Numbered from the stretch's first letter, positions 1-8,340 are shown. The stretch is DNA of 64,000 bases from Bernardetia sp. ABR2-2B (GCF_037126435.1 NZ_CP147020.1:310001-374000); one strand, 5' to 3'. The notes: generated by a model not told the origin, from the letters alone. Numbers and translations: made by a program.

Positions 1-234
1 CTGATTGCTAACGACCAAATTTTATTTCGTTATTGCAATGCTGATGCTAGAGTTACAGAAGATAGTTGCCCAAATGGCTCATCAATGAATATTGCTGCAA
101 TTTGTAATAAAGAAAGAAATGTCTTTGGAATGATGCCTCACCCAGAACGTGCAGCTGATGATATTTTGGGAAACACAGATGGAAGAATAATTTTTGAATC
201 AATTTTACAACTTGTAAGCCAAACTCAAGAATAA
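1..234 (+). CDS. purQ: Phosphoribosylformylglycinamidine synthase subunit PurQ, C-terminal part
   Basis: The window opens inside this gene; the first 77 codons seen run in frame to a TAA at 232-234. PurQ is the glutaminase subunit of FGAM synthase, which feeds ammonia to the fourth step of purine synthesis in the cytoplasm. The visible tail reads like the end of a class I glutamine amidotransferase: NPNGS-type segment (here [14 protein letters not shown]), then the catalytic-triad region GMMPHPERA with the His and Glu of the Cys-His-Glu triad. The nucleophilic Cys lies upstream of the window. A large single-chain PurL is less likely, because the chain ends about 30 residues after HPE, as in the small PurQ type. 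Confidence 0.85.
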   Translation: MIANDQILFRYCNADARVTEDSCPNGSSMNIAAICNKERNVFGMMPHPERAADDILGNTDGRIIFESILQLVSQTQE

Positions 235-248
235 TTATAACAAATCAA

Positions 249-695
249 ATGTCAGAAAAACGCCCACAAGTTTATACTCAAATCACGATACAGGCTTCTA
301 AAGAAAAAGTTTGGAATACACTTTTAGATTTTGGAAGCTACCCCTCTTGGAATATGTTTATCAGAAAGATAACTGGAAACTCTGAGTTGGGTGGAAAAAT
401 AAAAGCTAAAATGTACCCTCCTGCTGGTTTGCCAGTTACATTTGATGGTACAATCTGTCGCAATATTCCTAATCAAACACTTGCTTGGAATGGGTATATG
501 GTAGCGAGTTGGCTTTTCGCACCGACACATATTTTCGAAATAGAAGAGAAGTCTGAAAATGAGGTTCTTTTTATTCATAGAGAAGAATATGAAGGTTTTA
601 TTATTCCTTTTATCAAATTTATGTTGCCTACGCTTATAGGAAAAGGATTTGAAGTAATGAATAAAGATTTGAAGCGGTTTGTAGAGTCAAATTAA
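249..695 (+). CDS. SRPBCC family protein
   Basis: 148 residues, starting 14 bases after the purQ stop, so probably co-transcribed. The N-terminal VYTQITIQASKEKVWNTLLDFGSYPSWNMF is the signature beginning of SRPBCC (START/Bet v1-like) proteins: a beta strand, then the helix with the conserved VW..L.D...Y..WN pattern. The middle carries the usual sequence of beta strands and the chain ends in the long C-terminal helix (GKGFEVMNKDLKRFVES). These cytoplasmic proteins enclose a hydrophobic cavity that binds small lipophilic ligands. No ligand or catalytic residue can be assigned from sequence. Confidence 0.8.
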   Translation: MSEKRPQVYTQITIQASKEKVWNTLLDFGSYPSWNMFIRKITGNSELGGKIKAKMYPPAGLPVTFDGTICRNIPNQTLAWNGYMVASWLFAPTHIFEIEEKSENEVLFIHREEYEGFIIPFIKFMLPTLIGKGFEVMNKDLKRFVESN

Positions 696-771
696 TAGGT
701 CAGTCCCAAAGGGCAGACCATCTACTGAGACTAAAATAACTACAAACGGTCTGCTCTACGAGACTGACCTA
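696..771. repeat. Nested palindromic element (REP-like)
   Basis: Directly after the SRPBCC stop. The outer arms TAGGTCAGTC (696-705) and GACTGACCTA (762-771) are perfect reverse complements, and an inner pair GCAGACC (713-719) and GGTCTGC (748-754) is also perfect, giving a two-tier hairpin of 76 bases. It is more G+C-rich than its surroundings and lacks a T-run, so a simple terminator is less likely than a repetitive extragenic palindrome. Confidence 0.6.
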
Positions 772-860
772 CATAGCAAGTTAGTAAAAATGTCTAGTAG
801 TATGGAATTGAATATTTTGTATTCATTAATCACTAATCATTGAAAAGTTAATCATTAATT

Positions 861-2048
861 ATGTTTACAGATAATTTTGAAAGTCAAAGTAATAAAGCAA
901 AGTCAGGTTCATTGAAAAAGCAGTGGCTTGAGACTGCTACCAAATTTTTGAAAGGAAAGCCCTATCAAGAATTAGATTGGGAGTTTTCTGAAGGAATTTC
1001 TGTCGAGCCTTATTATACAAAAGATGAAAAAGATAACTCTGATTTCTCTCATTTACAGATTCTTCAAAATAATCAAATTGCTTTAAACGACCCTGTTTCT
1101 GTGCCTCGTTTTTGGTATAACCAGCCTTTTGTAAGAATAGACTCTTTAGAAAAAGAAGAACTAGAAAAAGCAAATAAGGAAACCCGTAGGATTTTGATGA
1201 GTGGAGCAGAAGGAGTTATTTTTGATTTACAAAGTATCGCAATTAATGATTTTGATGAAAAGAGTTTTGAGTATTTGCTTTTTGAAGTAGCTTTGCCTTA
1301 TTGTGCTATTAGTTTTCAGATAGATATAAAAGAAGATGTTTCTTTACGAGATTTTTCTAAAAAATATACAGATTATGCTCGTGATAGAGGATTTGATGTA
1401 ACACTACTTACAGGTGGTATTCTTCATAACAAAAATGTAGAGCTTTCTAAAGAGACATTAGCGTTTATTTTGGATACAGATATAAAATGTAGATTTCACC
1501 CTATTTCTCTCTATGTAGAAAATGGAAAAGATGATGCTCAAGCAATTGCAGATACTCTTTTTAAGATAAAAACATTAGTGGATAATTCAAATAAATCTAT
1601 TCTTCAAAACATTGAATTTATCATTCAAGCAACTGATAGCTTTTTTGTTACTGTCTCAAAGATTCGTGCTTTGCGTTGGCTTTTGATTCAAATATACGAT
1701 TTGTATGAAGTAAGCTATAATCCCTACATTCATTCAATGACTTCAAGAGGAACAGACGAAAAAAGCTTAACAGATGAGAACTGGAACTTAATCCGAAATA
1801 CAACACAAGCATTTTCTTGTATTTTGGGTGGAACAAATGTACTAACAGTAGTATCACATCAAGCTGAAAGCTCTGAAAATACCAAAGCTTGGGCAGCTCG
1901 TATTGCTCGTAATGTTTCGATTATGCTTCGTGAAGAATCTTTTATAGATAAAAATGTAGACCCAATTTCGGGTTCTTATTATTCACAGCAGATGACAGAA
2001 AAACTAATTGATTCAGCGTGGACGAAGTTTCAAGAAATGCTAGGTTAA
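861..2048 (+). CDS. Methylmalonyl-CoA mutase small (beta) subunit-like protein
   Basis: 395 residues. The segment around residues 285-320 (YNPYIHSMTSRGTDEKSLTDENWNLIRNTTQAFSCILGGTNVLTV) and the tail NVSIMLREESF...DPISGSYY match the TIM-barrel domain of methylmalonyl-CoA mutase. In two-subunit enzymes the small subunit is non-catalytic, lacks the cobalamin His of the DxHxxG motif and pairs with the large MutB/ScpA chain that interconverts methylmalonyl-CoA and succinyl-CoA. The chain stops right after the barrel and lacks the C-terminal flavodoxin-like part, so it is shorter than typical small subunits. The large subunit normally follows directly, but here the next gene is cas6-like. Family assignment is firm; activity depends on a partner elsewhere in the genome. 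Confidence 0.85.
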   Translation: MFTDNFESQSNKAKSGSLKKQWLETATKFLKGKPYQELDWEFSEGISVEPYYTKDEKDNSDFSHLQILQNNQIALNDPVSVPRFWYNQPFVRIDSLEKEELEKANKETRRILMSGAEGVIFDLQSIAINDFDEKSFEYLLFEVALPYCAISFQIDIKEDVSLRDFSKKYTDYARDRGFDVTLLTGGILHNKNVELSKETLAFILDTDIKCRFHPISLYVENGKDDAQAIADTLFKIKTLVDNSNKSILQNIEFIIQATDSFFVTVSKIRALRWLLIQIYDLYEVSYNPYIHSMTSRGTDEKSLTDENWNLIRNTTQAFSCILGGTNVLTVVSHQAESSENTKAWAARIARNVSIMLREESFIDKNVDPISGSYYSQQMTEKLIDSAWTKFQEMLG

Positions 2049-2252
2049 GCAAAATAGAGATTGCTTTATGAAAATAATCTCTTAAAATTGTATTTTTTAT
2101 AGTTTTATTTTTTGAATAAAGAATTATTCTAAAATCATAGACTCAAATCTATTTTTTCTTTAAACAAAAAGGGCTACATAGCGTTCCCAATTAGACTTAC
2201 TTAATAGTTACTTATTTATTTTTATTTCAACCATTTTTTAAACTGTTGGATT

Positions 2253-3068
2253 TTGAGAGTTCGAATAATATTTGATTTGCGTAATAGAGGTGCAGTTTTG
2301 CCCTTCTATCATCAACACCTTTTTTCAGGATTTATTAAAGACTTACTTACAGATACTTCTTTTGGAGTAGATGATAATTTATTCTATAATTTTTCTGGAC
2401 TTAAAGGTCAAACACGAGTAAGCCGAAAAGGCTTACATTACTGCTCACGAAAAGTTACATTGGTTCTTTCTGCGCTTCGTACTGAGGTAATAGATGAGCT
2501 TTTGGATAGTCTTTTTAGTAGAGAAAAAATACAAATAGGAGAGCTAGAATTAGTTCCTGAAACTGTAGAACAAGAGCTTATGCCAGAGCAACGAGAGATG
2601 ACAAAGTATATTTGTATTTCTCCATTAGTAGTTTCTAGTCCTCGTTTTCATAGAGATACAAAAGAATTTATTGTACCAAGTATGGACAAATTTTCTGACC
2701 TTCTGTATGATTCTACACTTACCCGTATGGAAGAGTCTGGACATTATACTGATGTTGAGATGGCAGAGTTTTATAAATTTCAACTTGTTCCTGACCGTCG
2801 TTATTTAGAAAAAATACAAAAAGAGGAAAAGAAATTTGCTCGTATTTATCCACTTGACGGACAAGGAAGCGAAGTAGAAGTAAGAGGCTACACATTTCCT
2901 TTTGTGCTTTACGCACACCCACAGGTTCAGAATTTTATTTGTAATTGTGGCTTAGGAGAATATACTGATTATGGCTTTGGAATGCTAGATTTTGCACATA
3001 GTGACCCCACACAGCGTACAGAAGCTTATGGTAAATATGGGTACAGTATAGAAAAAAATAAGAAATAG
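2253..3068 (+). CDS. cas6: Cas6-like CRISPR-associated endoribonuclease (orphan)
   Basis: 271 residues from a TTG start (the N-terminus MRVRIIFDL fits the family and no nearby in-frame ATG does). The chain has the Cas6 layout: a first ferredoxin-like fold beginning with a strand of the MRv.i.f type followed by LP..Y...L.G.I...L, and a C-terminal glycine-rich loop GLGEYTDYGFGMLDF near residues 240-255, corresponding to the G-rich GxGxxxxxGFG signature that contacts crRNA. Cas6 cleaves CRISPR repeat RNA to make guides. No other cas gene and no repeat-spacer array is visible in the window, so it would either act in trans on an array elsewhere or have another RNA target. His37/His40-type catalytic residues cannot be fixed by eye. 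A terminator hairpin follows at 3106-3145. Confidence 0.8.
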   Translation: MRVRIIFDLRNRGAVLPFYHQHLFSGFIKDLLTDTSFGVDDNLFYNFSGLKGQTRVSRKGLHYCSRKVTLVLSALRTEVIDELLDSLFSREKIQIGELELVPETVEQELMPEQREMTKYICISPLVVSSPRFHRDTKEFIVPSMDKFSDLLYDSTLTRMEESGHYTDVEMAEFYKFQLVPDRRYLEKIQKEEKKFARIYPLDGQGSEVEVRGYTFPFVLYAHPQVQNFICNCGLGEYTDYGFGMLDFAHSDPTQRTEAYGKYGYSIEKNKK

Positions 3069-3105
3069 TTTAGTTTTTTATTTTACGAGATAATTACACA
3101 AAAGA

Positions 3106-3145
3106 CTACCTTCAAAATAAAACTGCATTGAAGGTAGCTTTTTTT
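3106..3145 (+). terminator. Rho-independent terminator after cas6-like gene
   Basis: Arms CTACCTTCAA (3106-3115) and TTGAAGGTAG (3128-3137) are perfectly complementary, with a run of seven T at 3139-3145. It lies between convergent genes and fits termination of the cas6-like transcript. Confidence 0.7.
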
Positions 3146-3148
3146 GTT

Positions 3149-3535
3149 CTAGTACATCGTATTTGCATTAGCCGATTCTTTAGGGATTATTTGAATAGTG
3201 TCCCAGTGTTCACATATCTTGCCGTTTTTATCAAATCTAAAAAAATCCATAGTTACATATTCGTTTTTAATACCTTGTTCTTGCCACGTTTGATGCGTAT
3301 GCAAGGCTACTAAATCTCCCTCTGCAATAGCTCTAACAAATTCAATAGATTTATTTGGATATTCTTTCTGCATTTTGTCAAAGTAATTAATAAATCCTTG
3401 CAACCCGTCAGCTACATCTGGGTTGTGTTGAATATACTGATTACCAATATATTTTTCTACAGCCTCTTTAGGGTTTCCTTCATAAGCTGTTTTATAGAAA
3501 GCAATTGCATTTTCTTTGTTTTTTTGTAAATTCAT
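3149..3535 (-). CDS. SnoaL-like / NTF2-like family protein
   Basis: 128 residues, no signal peptide. The sequence has the SnoaL/NTF2 fold pattern: an N-terminal helix (NKENAIAFYKTAYEGNPKEAVEKYIGNQYIQHNP), a helix with YFDKMQKEYPNKSIEFVRAIAEGDLVALHTHQT, and a terminal strand pair MDFFRFDKNGKICEHWDTIQ, which is the conserved D.FR.. .GKI.EHWD ending of the family. Members are small ester-cyclase or hydrolase-like proteins, often of unknown substrate. It converges with the cas6-like gene. No function beyond family is claimed. Confidence 0.8.
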   Translation of the reverse strand: MNLQKNKENAIAFYKTAYEGNPKEAVEKYIGNQYIQHNPDVADGLQGFINYFDKMQKEYPNKSIEFVRAIAEGDLVALHTHQTWQEQGIKNEYVTMDFFRFDKNGKICEHWDTIQIIPKESANANTMY

Positions 3536-3717
3536 AGTCTATAATTTTTTCTAAATGAGTATGAATACAATATCTCATCTTTTTTATTTAAAAAAAAATA
3601 TCAACTTACTCACACAAACGAATCATAAAACAATTTTGAAAAAAGTACGCCTACATCATTTTTTTCTGTATTTTTGATGCTTAACTACTAAAGATTTTTT
3701 GAGTAAAAACCAAGAGT

Positions 3718-5316
3718 TTGAAAAATACTAAGACTTCTACAACTTCTACGACTTCTACACTTTTCAAAAATCCTTTCTTAATTTGGGTTTTTAGTTTGCT
3801 TTTGCATAGCATTTTATTATTACTTGTATATTCTGTTTTTTGGGCTTCATATAGCGAAACTACATTAGATTTTCTGAATACTATTTCAAATCAAACTAAA
3901 GTCTTCAATTTTTCATTTTTTTCTTGGTTTTTGGTAGTTAGCTTAGGGTTTAGTTTTTCGGCTGTATTTGCTCAACTTATAGCTTCTCTTTCTGATTCAA
4001 ATCAACAGATCAGAGTTCTCATTCTTTATATTTTAGTCTTTTTCGTTGCTTTTATTCCAATACTTTTGTGGTTGGATAGACACGTTGTGGCGACAATTTG
4101 TGCGCTTTCAGGTATAAGCCTTTTGATTATTAATGTCAAAAAAAATACGGCTTTTTATATAAATAGTCTTTTGGGAACACTTTTATGTTTTATTGGTCTT
4201 TTTTGGTCGCTAAAAGGTTTTGGATGGGCAATGACAGCCAGTATTCCGTTTTCGCTTTGGTACTTGAAGAAGGAAAATCTAAAGAATCAACTTCCTCAAA
4301 TTGTTATTTTGGTTTCCCTTGTTTTATTGGCCTTAGTTTGGGATTTGGTTCAGAGTGAAGTTAATAATAACAGACAACAATATATTCATTTTTCAGAAGA
4401 AAAAATTGAAGAAAATGTACCAGAGTGGCTTTTAGACGAACATCTGATAGAAGTAAGTTGGTCAAAAAATGATTTTCGCTTATGGCTAAGTGGATTTAAT
4501 GGGTTTGATATAGAAAAAAATAATCAATATTTTTCAGAAGAAGCTACTCAAGAAATTACTGAATTTTTATTACATTATGATTCTGTTTTTCCTGTTGAGG
4601 GCAATCCAATTTTAGAATTTCGATATGTTATTTTACAGTTGGCTCTGCTTGTGTTTTGGTTTTTATTTTTAAGTAATTATAATCTTTCTCGCTATCGCCT
4701 AATTACGTATTGGATTGTTGTTTTTCTGATTTGGGCGTGGACAGAATATATGAGTTTGGATACAGAGAATGGCTTTTTACTCGCTTTATGTGCTTACGGA
4801 GGACTTTTACCATTGATTGGCACAAATAAATTTAAAGACGTAATTTCTTTCAAAATCCATCAAAAAATTATTTTTGCAGGAATTATTATTCTAGTTATCA
4901 TTGAGCTTAGTGGAAGTTTGGCTGTCTATATTTCAGAGAGTTTACATACTCGTGAAAATTACGTAGAAACAAAAGCTGTGCTGGAAAATATTTATAAAAG
5001 TTACTTTTCTGACAAAAAAATATACGTTGATTGGAATGTAAATCTGAATAACAAAACCTCTCTTCCTTTTTCTACTTCCGTTACTTCCCAGTTTGAAAAA
5101 GAACAACTCCAAAATAACTTGGTCGTTCCAATTCAAAAAATACAAAATATAGATTTTTCTGCTTCAAATATTTATTTTATTCTTCCCAAAGAAACAAGAA
5201 AGTATCAAACAGATATGCTCAAGATTTATTTTAGTGAACATCAAAATAGACTTATAGAATGGCAATCAGTTTGGAAAACAGAAGATATAGAGGTTTGGAA
5301 ACTGATTGCTTTTTAA
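3718..5316 (+). CDS. Polytopic inner-membrane protein of unknown function
   Basis: 532 residues from a TTG codon. Not recognised. The N-terminus holds a short Thr/Ser repeat (KTSTTSTTST) followed by about ten to eleven hydrophobic segments: roughly six before residue 205, a soluble loop of about 90 residues (NNNRQQYIHFSEEKIEENVPEW...), four more, and a soluble C-terminal domain of about 110 residues (from ESLHTRENYVETK) ending in a beta-rich stretch. The layout, membrane core with an outside C-terminal domain, resembles GT-C or O-antigen-type proteins only in general shape and no motif supports that. It is followed 41 bases later by a small secreted protein on the same strand. Confidence 0.65.
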   Translation: MKNTKTSTTSTTSTLFKNPFLIWVFSLLLHSILLLLVYSVFWASYSETTLDFLNTISNQTKVFNFSFFSWFLVVSLGFSFSAVFAQLIASLSDSNQQIRVLILYILVFFVAFIPILLWLDRHVVATICALSGISLLIINVKKNTAFYINSLLGTLLCFIGLFWSLKGFGWAMTASIPFSLWYLKKENLKNQLPQIVILVSLVLLALVWDLVQSEVNNNRQQYIHFSEEKIEENVPEWLLDEHLIEVSWSKNDFRLWLSGFNGFDIEKNNQYFSEEATQEITEFLLHYDSVFPVEGNPILEFRYVILQLALLVFWFLFLSNYNLSRYRLITYWIVVFLIWAWTEYMSLDTENGFLLALCAYGGLLPLIGTNKFKDVISFKIHQKIIFAGIIILVIIELSGSLAVYISESLHTRENYVETKAVLENIYKSYFSDKKIYVDWNVNLNNKTSLPFSTSVTSQFEKEQLQNNLVVPIQKIQNIDFSASNIYFILPKETRKYQTDMLKIYFSEHQNRLIEWQSVWKTEDIEVWKLIAF

Positions 5317-5320
5317 TGAT

Positions 5321-5328
5321 TATCTTTA
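5321..5328 (+). promoter_or_regulatory. Possible Bacteroidota -7 box
   Basis: TATCTTTA, one base from the TAnnTTTG consensus used by the primary sigma factor of Bacteroidota, lies 29 bases before the ATG of the small secreted protein. No well-spaced TTG -33 element is obvious, so this is a weak call. Confidence 0.3.
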
Positions 5329-5357
5329 GCAAAATTATTATTTATAAATAAAAAAAC

Positions 5358-5774
5358 ATGAAATTAACCTTACTGACCTGTATTATATTTTTTGTTTCCT
5401 ACTTATCAATCTTTGCACAAACTGACAGCACAGAAGTTTTGATAGCTGAAGTGGAAACTTTACAGAACGAAGAAAAACCCAAAATACGAGCTACCAACTG
5501 GAAAGGACAAATTGCTATTACGACAGATGGAGAGGCTTTTTATACCAATTTCGGAGGACCAGGTGTTCGTTTAGGTATAAGAGAAAACTTTGGAGTGAGT
5601 ATAAATATGTTTCCATCTTTGAAGTTTAAAGAAGAAGAAGGCAAGTCATTAGTTTCTCCTACACTTGGTGCGGGTTTTCAGCTTTACATCAAAAGGCATC
5701 TTGTGATAAGTATTCCTATCTATTATCAGGTTACGAAATGGAAACCTGCCTTTGGAATTGGTTATGCTTTTTAG
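5358..5774 (+). CDS. Small secreted or outer-membrane protein, unknown
   Basis: 138 residues. A clear signal peptide covers residues 1-20 (MKLTLLTCIIFFVSYLSIFA, cleavage before Q). After an acidic spacer the remaining 95 residues alternate polar and hydrophobic residues in beta-strand style (GQIAITTDGEAFY, PGVRLGIRENFGVSINMF, LGAGFQLYIKRHLVISIPIYYQVTKWKPAFGIGYAF) and end in an aromatic residue, which fits a small beta-barrel or a beta-rich outer-membrane protein. The family is not recognised. Confidence 0.7.
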   Translation: MKLTLLTCIIFFVSYLSIFAQTDSTEVLIAEVETLQNEEKPKIRATNWKGQIAITTDGEAFYTNFGGPGVRLGIRENFGVSINMFPSLKFKEEEGKSLVSPTLGAGFQLYIKRHLVISIPIYYQVTKWKPAFGIGYAF

Positions 5775-5790
5775 AAATAATTATTTCTTA

Positions 5791-6993
5791 TTATTCCATA
5801 ATCTCAAAGACTAGAAATTGCGTTTTCTGGATGGCTTGAAAATTATTATCCGATACAAAAATAATTGTTTTGTTGCCATTTTTAAGTGTTTGACCAAAAG
5901 ACATTCCTTCAATATTATCAATATAACCAAGGTTTTGTTCTGATAAATTGGCTATTAATGTTTTTTTAAGGGGAATATAATCTTTATTTGGAACTAGCTT
6001 TTTTAGACTTTCAATATTTTTAGAATCTGTGGCATTTTGAGTTTCGGCTAAAAATAATTTTACCACATTCGAACCTGCTTTATGACCTTGCGAGTATGAA
6101 CGTTCTAAAACTAAAAACTGTATATTATTTTTTTCTGTTTTCCACTCCAAAATTTCTACTATGCCATTTATTCCGAAAGCAGTATTTGGAATAGGTTCTT
6201 TTGCCACAGGTTCGGCTAAATAAACAAATTCTTTTTCAATTTCTGAGCTTTCTATATCCAAACACGTCAAACGAATAGGAAAAACACCTTCTGTTTTTTT
6301 TGTCATTTCTCCATCTTGCTGTAATGGTGTTTCGGAAAGAAACCAAATTTTTTCTTGATTTTCAGAGAAGGCAAGAGCTTCAATAGCTGCATTATGATAC
6401 CAACCTTTATTTTTACTTGTATCAATTAAATTTTTAGGTAGAGTTATCTTTCTGATTTGATTTCCATTTGTATCAATTTCTGCAATAAATGGAATTATAT
6501 TTCTATTTCTATCACCCTCGCTAGTCCAAAAGAGCGTATTTGATTTACTAGAAAGACGGATACTTTCTGGGTCAGCTGTTTTCATTCCTTCACTTTTGGT
6601 AGGATACAATTTTCCGTCTTCTTGTTTTAAAAAGTTTTGAGAAAGGATTTTAAATTTTTCAAATTCATCTTTTGTATAATCTATTTTTGCTGTATAAAAA
6701 CGCAAACGACCATTCTCATCAAACAAATCATCAGAAAGTAGATAATATAAATTGTTTTCTTTGTCATAATCAATTCCTGAAAGCCCTCCAACTGTCATTT
6801 TTTCATTGCCTTCTCCAAGAGTTTCTTCAAACGGAACAGTTTTTTCTCCAATAAAACGAAGTGTAAAAGGTTGTTCTTCTTTTTTATTGGAAGTAGGTTT
6901 CTGACTTTGACAATTCGTAAATAGAAACGTAATGCAGAAGAATAGAAAATACAGATTGTGAGAATTTATTTTTTTAGAGTAGTTTTCTTTCAT
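5791..6993 (-). CDS. Esterase-like/phytase-like lipoprotein
   Basis: 400 residues from the ATG at 6993; an in-frame GTG at 7017 would add eight residues but MKENYSKK gives a normal lipoprotein leader. The signal peptide ends in FLFTNC, a plausible lipobox, so the protein is probably lipid-anchored. The body starts with RFIGEKTVPFEETLG...MTVGGLSGIDYDKENNLYYLLSDD and continues with ADPESIRLS and WYHNAAIEALAF, the hallmark pieces of the 'esterase-like activity of phytase' beta-propeller domain (PF13449). Substrate is unknown; the propeller fold suggests a periplasmic or surface phosphoesterase. It ends ten bases from the rimM reading frame's downstream side and may share its transcript. Confidence 0.8.
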   Translation of the reverse strand: MKENYSKKINSHNLYFLFFCITFLFTNCQSQKPTSNKKEEQPFTLRFIGEKTVPFEETLGEGNEKMTVGGLSGIDYDKENNLYYLLSDDLFDENGRLRFYTAKIDYTKDEFEKFKILSQNFLKQEDGKLYPTKSEGMKTADPESIRLSSKSNTLFWTSEGDRNRNIIPFIAEIDTNGNQIRKITLPKNLIDTSKNKGWYHNAAIEALAFSENQEKIWFLSETPLQQDGEMTKKTEGVFPIRLTCLDIESSEIEKEFVYLAEPVAKEPIPNTAFGINGIVEILEWKTEKNNIQFLVLERSYSQGHKAGSNVVKLFLAETQNATDSKNIESLKKLVPNKDYIPLKKTLIANLSEQNLGYIDNIEGMSFGQTLKNGNKTIIFVSDNNFQAIQKTQFLVFEIME

Positions 6994-7026
6994 AATTTTT
7001 TCCTTAGTAGTTTTCACATCTATTTC

Positions 7027-7590
7027 CTAATTTCCATTATTTAGTTCCTCTTTGTCATTGTCCTCACTCAAATAAACATCTAACAAACCTTCTGGAAGTT
7101 GCATCAGAATTGATTTATTTTCTCTATCAAACTCTTTTATTAATTCTTTTTTGAGAGGAATTAAAACTTCTTTTTCTTTATGATTTATGACTAACAAATC
7201 ATTTTGAGGCAGGTTATAAATTGTTTCTATTTTTCCAATTTCACCTGTTTCCATATCAGAAACCAAGAAGCCTATAATTTCATGATAGAAAAACTCATCT
7301 TCTTCTAGGCTTGGAACAAACTCATCAGGTAAAAATAATTTCATCTTTCTAAACTCCTCTGCTTGTTCTATTGTATCTACTCCTTCTAGCTTCAAGATTA
7401 CTTTTTGTCCGACCTGTGGACGCAAATTCTCTACAAAAAATGGAACTAATTGTCCTTTTTGCTCTACCAAAATAGATTCAATATCAAGATACAAATTAAT
7501 ATTATCTGTATCCCAAAAGGCTTGAATATCGCCTTTGAGTCCGTGAGGTTTGATAAGTGAACCGAGTTCGAAACAGTTTTCTTTATTCAT
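7027..7590 (-). CDS. rimM: Ribosome maturation factor RimM
   Basis: 187 residues from the ATG at 7590; the reading frame extends two codons to a TTG but the ATG precedes the family's normal N-terminus (FELGSLIKPHGLKGDIQAFWDTD). The N-terminal beta-barrel domain contains the GxIxKxHGLKGE-type motif, and the PRC-barrel second domain begins around residue 95 (EDEFFYHEIIGFLVSDMETGEIGKIETIYNLPQNDLLVI...VLIPLKKELI). RimM binds ribosomal protein S19 and helps 30S head assembly. In many bacteria it sits between rpsP and trmD; neither is adjacent here. Confidence 0.93.
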   Translation of the reverse strand: MNKENCFELGSLIKPHGLKGDIQAFWDTDNINLYLDIESILVEQKGQLVPFFVENLRPQVGQKVILKLEGVDTIEQAEEFRKMKLFLPDEFVPSLEEDEFFYHEIIGFLVSDMETGEIGKIETIYNLPQNDLLVINHKEKEVLIPLKKELIKEFDRENKSILMQLPEGLLDVYLSEDNDKEELNNGN

Positions 7591-7604
7591 ATACAAAGTA
7601 AGAA

Positions 7605-7660
7605 TTTAGAAGTTAGATTTTAGAAGTAAATACGAAAATATAAAGTAATAATTTAGAAGT
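7605..7660. repeat. Three direct copies of TTTAGAAGT
   Basis: TTTAGAAGT occurs at 7605-7613, 7619-7627 and 7652-7660 in the gap between the MarR gene and rimM. Spacing is 14 and 33 bases. It could be an operator array or simple AT-rich drift from an older repeat; the sequence alone does not decide. Confidence 0.4.
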
Positions 7661-7759
7661 ACCACTTCAATAAATATGATTTGCAAAAATACGACTTCAT
7701 TTATTAATAAACGAACAATTTGTATTGCATTTCATTCAATTCTGATTTATAATTTTATT

Positions 7760-8230
7760 TCATTCACTGGTAATTGTAGGCTCTTCTCGGAGTTTATCCA
7801 AAAGTGCGCTCAACAATCCTGCTTCTGCATCAGAAAGGTTGAGATAATTCGGTCTGTCAATAGACTCTTCCTTATCTATTTCTTTTAAAAGTTCTAAACC
7901 TATTTCTGAGATTGAAATATTTACTTCTCTTCTATCTTCCTGACTGCGCCATTTATTGATATATTTTTTTGTAATTAGCTTGTCCATAATTCGTGTGGTA
8001 TTCGAATTTTTATCAATCATTCTATCAGTAATATCTTTCACACACAATGGCTGGGGGTGCGAACCACGTAAAATGCGAAGCACATTATATTGCTCTTGAG
8101 AAATTCCATAACATTTGAGCTTACTTACTACCTTTCCACGCAACCAACTTGCCGTAAACATAATATTTAACATTGCTCTATGCTGGTCAGATTTGAATTT
8201 ACTTGTCTTTAATGCCTCTTCAATTTTCAT
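7760..8230 (-). CDS. MarR family transcriptional regulator
   Basis: 156 residues. The winged helix-turn-helix is clear: LRGKVVSKLKCYGISQEQYNVLRILRGSHPQPLCVKDITDRMIDKNSNTTRIMDKLITKKYINKWRSQEDRREVNISISEIGLELL, with the DRR wing motif and recognition helix NSNTTRIMDKL. MarR proteins are dimeric repressors that release DNA on binding phenolic ligands or oxidation. The single Cys at about residue 39 and Cys58 could be redox-sensitive, but that is speculation. A second MarR gene lies 0.8 kb upstream on the same strand. Confidence 0.9.
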   Translation of the reverse strand: MKIEEALKTSKFKSDQHRAMLNIMFTASWLRGKVVSKLKCYGISQEQYNVLRILRGSHPQPLCVKDITDRMIDKNSNTTRIMDKLITKKYINKWRSQEDRREVNISISEIGLELLKEIDKEESIDRPNYLNLSDAEAGLLSALLDKLREEPTITSE

Positions 8231-8340
8231 TGTCAGTTAAAAATATAAATTATTATTTTGGTAATTGTTAATTGATTTCTCAATTATTGTACCTACAACT
8301 TTTTTCTATCGGTTTATGTTTACTATTTTTGTTGATTCAA

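Noticed and set aside
2049-3148. CRISPR array next to the cas6-like gene
   Set aside because: No repeated 25-40 base unit with spacers is present upstream or downstream; the only structures are hairpins.
5773-5790. AGAAATAATTATTTCT palindrome as terminator between convergent genes
   Set aside because: Very AT-rich and short; it would form only a weak stem, so not listed as a feature.
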